A stretch of DNA of 6,227 nucleotides from positions 1 through 6,227 of the forward strand of contig CANPZR010000153.1 of the NCBI GenBank assembly GCA_947589175.1, in the 5' to 3' direction. Positions 1 through 6,168 of the stretch are shown piece after piece; position 1 is the stretch's first letter; each line of letters begins with the position of its first letter. This stretch comes from an uncultured Lachnospiraceae bacterium. Its GTDB lineage: Bacteria; Bacillota; Clostridia; Lachnospirales; Lachnospiraceae. The translations under genes and the position numbers were made by a program. The notes below the pieces were generated by a model, which saw only the letters and a list, made by a program, of their open reading frames with translations, had not been told where the DNA came from and did not search any database.

Positions 1-424
1 CAAGAAGGTAAAGGGCGCGTATCTGATTGACGACACCTACAACGCGAGCCCCGATTCCATCAACAGCAATCTCCACGCGCTGTTCGACTATCCCGGCAAG
101 GGGCGGAAAATCGCCGTTCTGGCGGACGTGCTGGAGCTCGGAGAGATGTCGGAGGAGCTTCATCGGAGCATCGGCGATTACATTCTGTCGGAGCGGGAAA
201 AGGAGAATAAATTGTCCCTGCTCATTGCGGTGGGGAGCGAGGCGGCCTATATCGCGGACTGTGTAGAGACGGGGGCGGACGATATCCCCGTGATCCGCTG
301 CGGGGGAGCGGATGAGGCGGCGGAGATTCTAAAGGAACATATGCGGCCGGGGGACTGGATTTTGGTGAAGGGATCCCGTGGAATGCACATGGATCAGGTC
401 GTGTCGGAACTGACAAAGGAGTGA
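1..424 (+). CDS. murF: UDP-N-acetylmuramoyl-tripeptide--D-alanyl-D-alanine ligase, C-terminal part (5' truncated by window)
   Basis: The reading frame is open from base 2 and runs 140 codons to TGA at 422-424; the start lies upstream of the window. MurF is the cytoplasmic ATP-dependent ligase that adds D-Ala-D-Ala to the UDP-MurNAc-tripeptide, the last soluble step of the peptidoglycan precursor pathway. The fragment begins in the end of the central ATPase domain: IDDTYNASPDS (fragment residues 9-19) is the MurF form of the conserved Tyr-Asn-Ala-x-Pro-x-Ser motif. DVLELGEMS follows (about 42-50), matching the usual MurF LGDMLELG region at the start of the C-terminal Rossmann-like domain. Near the end VKGSRGM (122-128) matches the family's closing VKGSR signature. 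An internal GTG at 128 is not a real start, because the MurF homology extends well upstream of it. The stop is 4 bases before priA. Assignment to MurF rather than MurC/D/E rests on these motifs and is confident. Confidence 0.93.
   Translation, partial: KKVKGAYLIDDTYNASPDSINSNLHALFDYPGKGRKIAVLADVLELGEMSEELHRSIGDYILSEREKENKLSLLIAVGSEAAYIADCVETGADDIPVIRCGGADEAAEILKEHMRPGDWILVKGSRGMHMDQVVSELTKE
415..421 (+). promoter_or_regulatory. ribosome binding site for priA
   Basis: AAAGGAG lies at the very end of murF, 7 bases before the GTG at 429. This near-perfect Shine-Dalgarno fixes the unusual GTG start of priA. Because it sits inside the last murF codons, translation of the two genes is probably coupled. 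Confidence 0.8.
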
Positions 425-428
425 CAGG

Positions 429-2669
429 GTGTTTGCGGATGTGATCGTAGATATTTCCGTAGAGGCGCTGGACCGGGTTTTCCAGTACCGGATACCGCCG
501 GAGTTAGAGCCGGATATTTCGGTGGGGACGCAGGTCTGCGTCCCCTTTGGACGGGGGAACCGGCGCCTCACCGGATTTGTGGTGGGAATCGAGAAGCAGG
601 CAGCGTGGCCGGAGGAGAAGATCAAGGATCTGCTCGGCGTGGAGCAGGGCAAGATCGCCGTAGAGGGACAGCTCTTGCAGCTGGCGGCGTGGATGAGGGA
701 GCGGTACGGCTCCACTATGAATGAGGCGTTAAAGACCGTACTGCCGGTCAAGAAACAGATTAAGTCAGTGGAGGAGCACTGGCTTAATTTTGTCGTGCCG
801 GAAGAAACCGCGCGGCGGGAGATTGACCGCTGTCTGCTGCGGCACTACAAGGCAAAGGCGCGGTTCCTCCAGGGGATGCTCGCCGAGGGCGGCCAGATGA
901 CGAGGGCTCTCGCGTCTAAGAAATACGGCGTTTCCCGGCCGGTAATCGACGGATTTATTAAATCAGGATTTATTTCCGAGAGCTCCGCGAGGCGTTACCG
1001 CAACCCGGCGGAGCAGATGAATATGCCCGAAAAACCGGTGGTTCTGAACCCGGAGCAGCGGGCGGCGGCGGATACGTTTGCAAGAGATTACGACGCGGGA
1101 ACACGAAAGACCTACCTGCTGTACGGCGTGACCGGCAGCGGCAAGACCGAGGTCTACATGGAGATGATCCGCCATGTGCGGGAGCAGGGAAAGCAGGTTA
1201 TCGTCCTGATTCCGGAGATTGCCCTGACGGCTCAGACGGTGGGGCGTTTCCGCAGCCGGTTCGGGGACAGCGTATCCGTTCTCCACTCCCGCCTGTCGGA
1301 CGGGGAGCGGAGCGACCAGTACGAGAGGGCCAAGCGGGGCGAGTCGGATATCATGGTGGGACCCCGCTCCGCTCTTTTTGTCCCCTTTGAAAATCTGGGA
1401 CTGATTATCGTGGACGAAGAGCATGAGACGAGCTATAAGAGCGAGAACCCGCCCAAATACCACGCCAGGGAGGCGGCGCTGTATCGGGCGGAGATGGTCG
1501 GCGCCAGCGTAGTGCTCGGTTCCGCCACGCCCTCGGTGGAATCCTACCAGGCGGCGAAAGAGGGACGATATGAGCTTTTGTCTCTCCCCTGCCGGGCGGG
1601 AGCGGCCGGGATGCCGTCGGTGATTGTGGCGGATCTGAGGGAGGAGCTGCGGGCGGGCAACCGCTCCGTATTCAGCCGGATTTTGAAAGAAAAGATACGG
1701 GAGCGGCTGCGGCGGAAGGAGCAGACCATTCTTTTTTTGAACCGGCGCGGATATGCGGGCTTTGTTTCTTGTAGAAATTGCGGATTTGTGATAAAATGTT
1801 CTCATTGTGATATTTCCATGACTGCCCACAAGAATCATGTGGGGGATGTGGACACGCTCGTGTGCCACTATTGCGGCCGGACGATTTCCATGCCGGAGAC
1901 GTGTCCCGAGTGCGGTTCGCCCTATATCGCGGCGTTCGGCCTGGGCACCCAGAAGGTAGAGGATATGCTTCTACGGGAGTTTCCGGGAGCCAGGGTTCTG
2001 CGGATGGACGGGGACACCACGGCGGGCAAGCACGGCCACGAGAATATTTTAGAGCCCTTCCGCCAGGGACGGGCGGACATCCTGATCGGCACGCAGATGA
2101 TCGTAAAGGGGCACGATTTTCCCAACGTCACGCTGGCGGCCGTGCTGGCGGCGGACATGGGGCTGTACGCCGGGGACTACCGCAGCGGCGAGAGGACGTT
2201 CGACCTTCTGATGCAGGCCAGCGGCCGGGCGGGCCGGGGCGACAAGCCGGGCGAGGTGGTGATACAGACCTACAACCCGGACCAGTACTGCATTCAGGCA
2301 GTGCAGCGGCAGGACGCGGAGATTTTTTATGAAAATGAACTGGCCTACCGCCGGATGGCGGGGTATCCCCCCTGCGCCCAGATGCTTGTGGTGTTAGTGA
2401 TGGGACAGGACAAAGAAGGCGCCAAAAAGTGCATCCACGCGCTGGCGGAGGGGCTCGCGGGCTTCTCGGAGAAGGCGTCCATCATCGGCCCCGCGGAGGC
2501 GGGACTGAGCCGGGCGAAGGACTGGTACCGGTTCGTCATGCACATCAAGTGCCGGGAGGAAGCGGTCATTGTCCAGATAAAAAATGAATTGGAACAGATT
2601 AGCCGGAGAGGGAATTGGGAAAAATCATACCGTATTCAGTATGACCGAGATCCTCTTTCCAGTTATTGA
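429..2669 (+). CDS. priA: primosomal protein N' (replication restart helicase PriA)
   Basis: PriA is a 3'-to-5' superfamily 2 DNA helicase that binds stalled or collapsed replication forks and starts reloading of the replicative helicase. This 746-residue protein is full length for the family (about 730-800). The N-terminal DNA-binding domain opens MFADVIVDIS and a winged-helix-like region follows (about 110-200). Walker A is GVTGSGKT (233-240, Lys239), the DEEH box is 329-332, and GSATPS is 364-369. Lobe 2 contains LNRRGY (437-442), then eight zinc-ligand cysteines in two pairs-of-pairs (448, 451, 457, 460 and 479, 482, 492, 495). GTQMIVKGHD (554-563) and the arginine-finger motif QASGRAGRG (596-604) follow. 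All catalytic and metal residues are present, so the protein should be active. The start is GTG at 429, supported by the upstream AAAGGAG and by the family N-terminus beginning exactly there. The codons over the first zinc cluster are oddly AT-rich (see findings). Confidence 0.98.
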   Translation: MFADVIVDISVEALDRVFQYRIPPELEPDISVGTQVCVPFGRGNRRLTGFVVGIEKQAAWPEEKIKDLLGVEQGKIAVEGQLLQLAAWMRERYGSTMNEALKTVLPVKKQIKSVEEHWLNFVVPEETARREIDRCLLRHYKAKARFLQGMLAEGGQMTRALASKKYGVSRPVIDGFIKSGFISESSARRYRNPAEQMNMPEKPVVLNPEQRAAADTFARDYDAGTRKTYLLYGVTGSGKTEVYMEMIRHVREQGKQVIVLIPEIALTAQTVGRFRSRFGDSVSVLHSRLSDGERSDQYERAKRGESDIMVGPRSALFVPFENLGLIIVDEEHETSYKSENPPKYHAREAALYRAEMVGASVVLGSATPSVESYQAAKEGRYELLSLPCRAGAAGMPSVIVADLREELRAGNRSVFSRILKEKIRERLRRKEQTILFLNRRGYAGFVSCRNCGFVIKCSHCDISMTAHKNHVGDVDTLVCHYCGRTISMPETCPECGSPYIAAFGLGTQKVEDMLLREFPGARVLRMDGDTTAGKHGHENILEPFRQGRADILIGTQMIVKGHDFPNVTLAAVLAADMGLYAGDYRSGERTFDLLMQASGRAGRGDKPGEVVIQTYNPDQYCIQAVQRQDAEIFYENELAYRRMAGYPPCAQMLVVLVMGQDKEGAKKCIHALAEGLAGFSEKASIIGPAEAGLSRAKDWYRFVMHIKCREEAVIVQIKNELEQISRRGNWEKSYRIQYDRDPLSSY

Positions 2670-2678
2670 AATTCAATA
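2664..2678. repeat. 15-base perfect inverted repeat across the priA stop codon
   Basis: TATTGAA, one central A, then TTCAATA: seven-base arms that are exact reverse complements. It covers the last priA bases including the TGA (2667-2669) and ends 5 bases before the def ribosome binding site. As RNA it could form only a weak 5-bp A/U-rich stem with a 5-base loop. It has no T tract and is therefore not a terminator. Its symmetry would suit a dimeric DNA-binding protein, but no regulator is identified, and chance occurrence in AT-rich sequence is possible. Confidence 0.45.
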
Positions 2679-2683
2679 CAGAG

Positions 2684-2690
2684 AAAGGAA
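2684..2690 (+). promoter_or_regulatory. ribosome binding site for def
   Basis: AAAGGAA sits 9 bases before the ATG at 2700, in the 30-base priA-def gap. It supports the annotated start of def. No -35/-10 pair with good spacing could be found upstream, so def probably depends on transcription from upstream. Confidence 0.75.
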
Positions 2691-2699
2691 GAATATTTT

Positions 2700-3194
2700 A
2701 TGGCTATTCGGAATATCCGGGTGATGGGGGACGAGATCCTCAACAAGAAATGCAAGGAAGTAACGGAGATGACAGACAAGACTAAAGAGCTGATCGAGGA
2801 CATGTTAGAGACCATGTACGAGGCGGACGGCGTGGGACTGGCGGCTCCCCAGGTAGGCATCTTAAAGCGCATTGCCGTCATTGACGTCACCGAGGAGCGC
2901 AATCACCCCATCATCCTCATCAACCCCGTCATCGTCAAGCAGGACGGGCAGAACCGGGACCGCGAGGGATGCCTGAGCGTGCCGGAAAAGGTCGGCTATG
3001 TGGTGCGCCCCAATAAGGTTAAGGTAAAGGCGCTCGACATTAACATGAAGCCGGTCACGATCAAGGGAGAGGAGCTGCTCGCGCGGGCGCTGGTGCATGA
3101 AATCGAGCACCTGGACGGCCATCTGTACGTCGAGAAGGTGGACGGCCGCCTGTACAATGTCAGCGAGCTGCAGGAATTGGAGGAGAACGAGTGA
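2700..3194 (+). CDS. def: peptide deformylase
   Basis: Def is a cytoplasmic metalloenzyme that removes the formyl group from the N-terminal formyl-methionine of nascent proteins at the ribosome exit. The 164-residue length is normal for a bacterial type 1 enzyme. All three family motifs are present: GVGLAAPQ (44-51, with Gln51), EGCLS (89-93, metal ligand Cys91) and HEIEH (133-137, metal ligands His133 and His137, catalytic Glu134), followed by LDG. Two conservative oddities are Glu136 where Asp is commoner in HExDH, and SVPE (93-96) where many relatives have SVPG. Neither touches a catalytic residue. The C-terminus is acidic (ELQELEENE). The start is ATG at 2700 with a good Shine-Dalgarno. 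The stop overlaps the fmt start in a GTGA tetranucleotide, so the enzyme that removes formyl groups is made next to the one that adds them. Confidence 0.98.
   Translation: MAIRNIRVMGDEILNKKCKEVTEMTDKTKELIEDMLETMYEADGVGLAAPQVGILKRIAVIDVTEERNHPIILINPVIVKQDGQNRDREGCLSVPEKVGYVVRPNKVKVKALDINMKPVTIKGEELLARALVHEIEHLDGHLYVEKVDGRLYNVSELQELEENE
3179..3186 (+). promoter_or_regulatory. ribosome binding site for fmt
   Basis: GGAGGAGA lies inside the last def codons, about 5 bases before the GTG at 3191. This strong Shine-Dalgarno selects the GTG that overlaps the def stop codon and argues for coupled def-fmt translation. Confidence 0.8.
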
Positions 3195-4123
3195 GAGTAA
3201 TCTTTATGGGAACGCCGGACTTTTCCGTGCCGGTGTTACAGGGGCTGATCGAGTCGCCGGAGCACCAGGTGACGGCGGTTGTGACCCAGCCGGATAAGCC
3301 GCGGGGGCGCAGCGGAAAGCTCGTGTTTACCCCGGTGAAGGAGACGGCGGTGGCGGCGGGAATTCCCGTCTGCACGCCGGAGCGGGTAAAGGATTCCGCC
3401 TTTATCGAAGAACTGAAACGTATTCCGTGCGACGTCATCGTGGTGGTCGCATTCGGGCAGATTCTCCCGCGGGAGGTGCTCGACTATCCCCGCTACGGCT
3501 GCATCAACATCCACGCCTCCCTGCTCCCCCGGTGGAGGGGAGCGGCGCCCATGCAGTGGGCCATTCTGGCGGGGGATAAAAAGACCGGTCTCACGGCGAT
3601 GCAGATGGACGAGGGGCTGGACACCGGGGATATGCTCTTGAAAAAAGAAGTCGATATCGAGCCGGACGAGACGGGCGAGAGCCTGCACGATAAGCTGGCG
3701 GCTCTCGGCAGCGGGCTTCTCTTAGAGACCCTTTCGCTGGCGGAGGCGGGCAGGTTAGAGCCGGTTCCCCAGGAGGGGGAGAGCACCTACGCCTCCATGC
3801 TGAAAAAGGATATGGGCCGGGCGGACTGGAGCCAGGACGCGGAGAAGATCGAGCGCTATATCCGCGGGCTGAACAGCTGGCCGGGCGTGTTTACAGGGCT
3901 TCGGGGAAAGAAGCTGAAGCTGTGGCGGGCGGCTGTCTCGCCGGAGGAGACGGGAGAGGAGCCGGGAACCATCGTGGACGTGGCAAAGGATGGCTTCACC
4001 GTCCAGACCGGCAAGGGTTGCCTGACCCTGTTGGAAGTGCAGTTGGAAGGTAAAAAGAGAATGGACGCCGCCAGCTTTCTCCGCGGCGTGTCCGTCGAGA
4101 AAGGAGAAACATTATGTCTATAG
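3191..4123 (+). CDS. fmt: methionyl-tRNA formyltransferase
   Basis: Fmt transfers a formyl group from 10-formyltetrahydrofolate to the amino group of Met-tRNA(fMet), making the initiator for bacterial translation. At 310 residues it has the usual length. The N-terminal formyltransferase Rossmann domain begins MRVIFMGTPDFSVPVL and carries QPDKPRGR (33-40), the loop region involved in tRNA recognition in known enzymes. The catalytic set is Asn106 and His108 in NIH, the signature SLLPRWRGAAP (110-120), and Asp144 in the segment DEGLDTGDML. The C-terminal OB-fold domain for tRNA binding occupies roughly 205-310, including the YIRGLNSWPG stretch near 223-232. No key residue is missing. The start is GTG at 3191, within the def stop region (4-base overlap) and preceded by GGAGGAGA. 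The 3' end overlaps the next gene by 10 bases. Confidence 0.98.
   Translation: MRVIFMGTPDFSVPVLQGLIESPEHQVTAVVTQPDKPRGRSGKLVFTPVKETAVAAGIPVCTPERVKDSAFIEELKRIPCDVIVVVAFGQILPREVLDYPRYGCINIHASLLPRWRGAAPMQWAILAGDKKTGLTAMQMDEGLDTGDMLLKKEVDIEPDETGESLHDKLAALGSGLLLETLSLAEAGRLEPVPQEGESTYASMLKKDMGRADWSQDAEKIERYIRGLNSWPGVFTGLRGKKLKLWRAAVSPEETGEEPGTIVDVAKDGFTVQTGKGCLTLLEVQLEGKKRMDAASFLRGVSVEKGETLCL
4101..4106 (+). promoter_or_regulatory. ribosome binding site for the zinc metallopeptidase gene
   Basis: AAGGAG lies inside the last fmt codons, 7 bases before the ATG at 4114. It favours this start over the downstream in-frame ATG codons at 4153, 4162 and 4171, which have no Shine-Dalgarno. The protein therefore keeps a short Tyr/Met-rich N-terminal extension. 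Confidence 0.75.
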
Positions 4124-4851
4124 GAGCAGTCTGTTATGTACCGTATTACGGGATGAGAGGCATGTACGCGATGTGGGATCCCACCTATATTCTGGTGCTT
4201 ATCGGAGTTGTTTTATCGCTTGCCGCGTCGGCAAAAGTTAAGACTACATTTAATAAATACAGTCAAATCCGCAGCGCCAGCGGGCTGACGGGAGCCCAGG
4301 CGGCGCAGAGAATTCTGGACTACGCCGGGATTCGCGGCGTCACCATCGTGCGGATTCCGGGGAATCTGACCGACCACTACAATCCCAAGACCCGGCAGGT
4401 GGGCCTGTCCGAATCCGTCTACGGGAGCAATTCGCTGGCGGCGGTCGCGGTGGCGGCGCACGAGTGCGGGCATGTGATCCAGCACGCCAAATCCTACACG
4501 CCGCTGTCCATCCGCTCGGCGTTAGTGCCGGTGGCCAATTTCGGCTCCGGGGCGTCGTGGTTCTTCATCGTGGCGGGGCTCATTTTCAGCATCCACCCGC
4601 TCGTGACCATCGGAATCATCTTTTTCAGCGCGGCGGTGCTCTTTCAAATCGTGACGTTGCCGGTGGAGTTCAACGCCTCCGGTCGCGCGCTCACCATTCT
4701 CCAGCAGATCGGGATATTGGGCGCCGATGAGGGGAAGGCGGCCGGGAAAGTGCTGCGCGCGGCGGCCCTCACCTATGTGGCGGCGGCAGCGGCGGCCATT
4801 TTGCAGCTGTTGCGGCTGATTCTGATTTTCGGAAGGAACGATAGGGACTGA
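4114..4851 (+). CDS. membrane zinc metallopeptidase, YugP family (neutral zinc metallopeptidase)
   Basis: This 245-residue protein matches the YugP-like family of integral membrane zinc peptidases (Pfam Zn_peptidase_2, from memory). The active-site motif is HECGH (116-120): two zinc-binding histidines and the catalytic glutamate, flanked by VAVAA and VIQH. Glu185 in LPVEFNAS (182-189) is the likely third ligand, as in relatives. Hydrophobic segments suited to crossing the membrane lie at about 23-40, 136-158, 163-183 and 217-239. The segment KYSQIRSASGLTGAQAAQRILDYAGI (48-73 region) and NLTDHYNPKTRQVGLS (84-99) are also family hallmarks. A run of six alanines (223-228), encoded by GCG/GCA/GCC repeats, lies in the last membrane segment. 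The first about 20 residues are rich in Tyr and Met and look slightly longer than in relatives I recall. Its substrate is unknown. The location in a translation-related operon is common in Clostridia and does not by itself define its job. It overlaps fmt by 10 bases and rsmB by 1. Confidence 0.92.
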   Translation: MSIGAVCYVPYYGMRGMYAMWDPTYILVLIGVVLSLAASAKVKTTFNKYSQIRSASGLTGAQAAQRILDYAGIRGVTIVRIPGNLTDHYNPKTRQVGLSESVYGSNSLAAVAVAAHECGHVIQHAKSYTPLSIRSALVPVANFGSGASWFFIVAGLIFSIHPLVTIGIIFFSAAVLFQIVTLPVEFNASGRALTILQQIGILGADEGKAAGKVLRAAALTYVAAAAAAILQLLRLILIFGRNDRD

Positions 4852-6164
4852 TGCGCGGGCCTGCCTATGACATTGTGTGGGAGACGCTGGAGGCGGGAGG
4901 ACACAGCGACGCCGCCTTTCACCGGATCGCCGAGGCGGATAAAAGCCTCACTGTCTCCCAGAAAAGCTTTATCAAGCGGCTCTCTTACGGAACCATCGAG
5001 AGGGCCGTGGAGGCCGACTGGATTCTGTCTCAGTTTTCCCGGGCGAGGGTGGACCGGATGGACGCCCCCGTGCGGACGGCGCTGCGCATGGCCGTCTATG
5101 AGCTGTTTTACATGGATCAGGTGCCGGAGCGCGCCACCTGCTACGAGGCGGCGGAGCTTCTGAAAAAGAAGGGCGCCGGGCGGCATGTCGGATTTGTAAA
5201 CGGCGTCCTGCGCAACATCCTGCGACATCCGGAGAAGCGGGACGAGGAGGCGGACTGGGCGCGTCTCTCCCTCCCGATTTCCCTTATGGAGCATCTGATT
5301 TCCCAGTACGGGAAAAAGACGGCGAGGAAGATCGGAGAGGCCTTTCTGGAGAGGGGCGGCGAGATCACGCTGCATCTCCAGCCGGACCGCGTATCCCGGA
5401 CGGATTACATGAAGCTCTTGCGGGAGCAGGGGATTTCCTGCAGAGAGGGTCTGTACATGGGAAACGCCTGTCTGGCGCGGGGCGTTCGGGATATCGCGGC
5501 GCTGCCGGGGTACAGAGAGGGCATGTTTTTCGTACAGGACGAGAGCTCCATGCTGCCGGGCGTCTGCTCCGGCATCCGGCCCGGCGACCGGGTGATCGAC
5601 GTCTGCGGCGCGCCGGGGGGAAAGAGTCTCCACGCCCTGGAACTGCTGCGGGGAGACGGGCGCGTGAGCGTCCGGGACGTCAGTGAGAAAAAAGTACATA
5701 CGATTCGTGAAAATATAGAGAGAATGCGCTATGAAAACGTGGAGTGTAAGGTGTGGGACGCCACCAGGGAGGACGCGGCGTACCGGGAGTGGGCGGACGT
5801 GGTTCTCGCGGACGTGCCCTGTTCCGGCATCGGCATCATCGGAAGAAAGCCGGAGATCAAGTACCGCGCCCTGGAGCAGACGGAGACGCTTGTGCCGCTC
5901 CAGCGGAAGATCTGCGAGAACGCGGTCCGGATGCTGAGACCGGGCGGCGCGCTGATCTACAGTACCTGCACCATCCACCGGCGGGAGAATGAGGAACAGG
6001 CCGCGTGGATTCAGGATCATCTGGGACTGCGCCCGGAGAGCCTGGATTCGTTCTTGCCGGAGGTTTTGAAAAACAGGCAGAGCGCGCGGGGGATGCTGCA
6101 GATGCTCCCCGGAATCCACGGGAGCGACGGCTTTTTCGTGGCGCGGTTTGTGAAAGAGGGGTGA
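4851..6164 (+). CDS. rsmB: 16S rRNA (cytosine(967)-C(5))-methyltransferase
   Basis: RsmB uses S-adenosylmethionine to methylate C967 of 16S rRNA in the small ribosomal subunit. The 437 residues match the family's length and two-part build. An N-terminal NusB-like RNA-binding domain (about 1-125, with VNGVLRNIL at 116-124) precedes a C-terminal NOP2/Sun-type methyltransferase. The latter shows QDESSMLPG (229-237), SAM-binding motif I VIDVCGAPGGKS (248-259), acidic Asp276 for cofactor binding, motif IV DVPCSG (321-326) with Cys324, and motif VI YSTCTI (370-375) with the nucleophile Cys373. Both cysteines of the RNA m5C mechanism are present, so activity is expected. Motif I has Gly253 where most relatives have Ala (CAAPGGK). 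The fused NusB domain distinguishes it from RsmF-type enzymes. The ATG at 4851 shares its A with the TGA of the preceding gene. A GGAAGGAA stretch at 4831-4838 is a rather distant Shine-Dalgarno, so coupling by termination-reinitiation is likely. Confidence 0.97.
   Translation: MRGPAYDIVWETLEAGGHSDAAFHRIAEADKSLTVSQKSFIKRLSYGTIERAVEADWILSQFSRARVDRMDAPVRTALRMAVYELFYMDQVPERATCYEAAELLKKKGAGRHVGFVNGVLRNILRHPEKRDEEADWARLSLPISLMEHLISQYGKKTARKIGEAFLERGGEITLHLQPDRVSRTDYMKLLREQGISCREGLYMGNACLARGVRDIAALPGYREGMFFVQDESSMLPGVCSGIRPGDRVIDVCGAPGGKSLHALELLRGDGRVSVRDVSEKKVHTIRENIERMRYENVECKVWDATREDAAYREWADVVLADVPCSGIGIIGRKPEIKYRALEQTETLVPLQRKICENAVRMLRPGGALIYSTCTIHRRENEEQAAWIQDHLGLRPESLDSFLPEVLKNRQSARGMLQMLPGIHGSDGFFVARFVKEG
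6156..6161 (+). promoter_or_regulatory. ribosome binding site for rlmN
   Basis: GAGGGG in the last rsmB codons lies 7 bases before the GTG at 6169, the same spacing seen at the murF-priA border. It is a moderate Shine-Dalgarno match and supports the GTG start. Confidence 0.55.
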
Positions 6165-6168
6165 CAGG

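Noticed and set aside
963..1868. A 301-codon open frame on the minus strand opposite priA
   Set aside because: It is antisense to the helicase core of priA, has low-complexity Arg/His/Leu-rich content and no motif, and is explained by codon bias of the real gene.
1862..2332. A 156-codon forward open frame inside priA in another frame
   Set aside because: It is Gly/Arg-rich with no motif and no ribosome binding site, and the overlapping PriA frame encodes the conserved GTQM and GRAGR motifs.
2615..2645. Possible promoter for def (TTGGGA with a downstream TATGAC)
   Set aside because: The spacing is 19 bases and both hexamers match poorly. TTGAAA at 2666 with TATTTT at 2694 is 22 bases apart. 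Neither pair is credible.
4773..4800. GCG-type triplet repeat in the zinc peptidase gene as a variable tract
   Set aside because: The six alanine codons are mixed (GCG, GCA, GCC) and fit a hydrophobic membrane helix. The repeat is too short and imperfect to suggest repeat-length variation.
5687..5694. GAAAAAAG run in rsmB as a possible frameshift site
   Set aside because: The A run is in the wrong phase: the zero-frame codons are AAA AAA preceded by G, so the canonical A-AAA-AAG slip is not available. Similar G-AAA-AAA or G-AAA-AAG runs in fmt and rsmB fail for the same reason.
4773..6119. A 448-codon open frame on the minus strand opposite rsmB
   Set aside because: It lies almost wholly antisense to rsmB, whose domains and catalytic motifs are unmistakable. 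Its translation is rich in Arg, His, Pro and Leu without recognisable motifs, as expected for the complement of a GC-rich gene.
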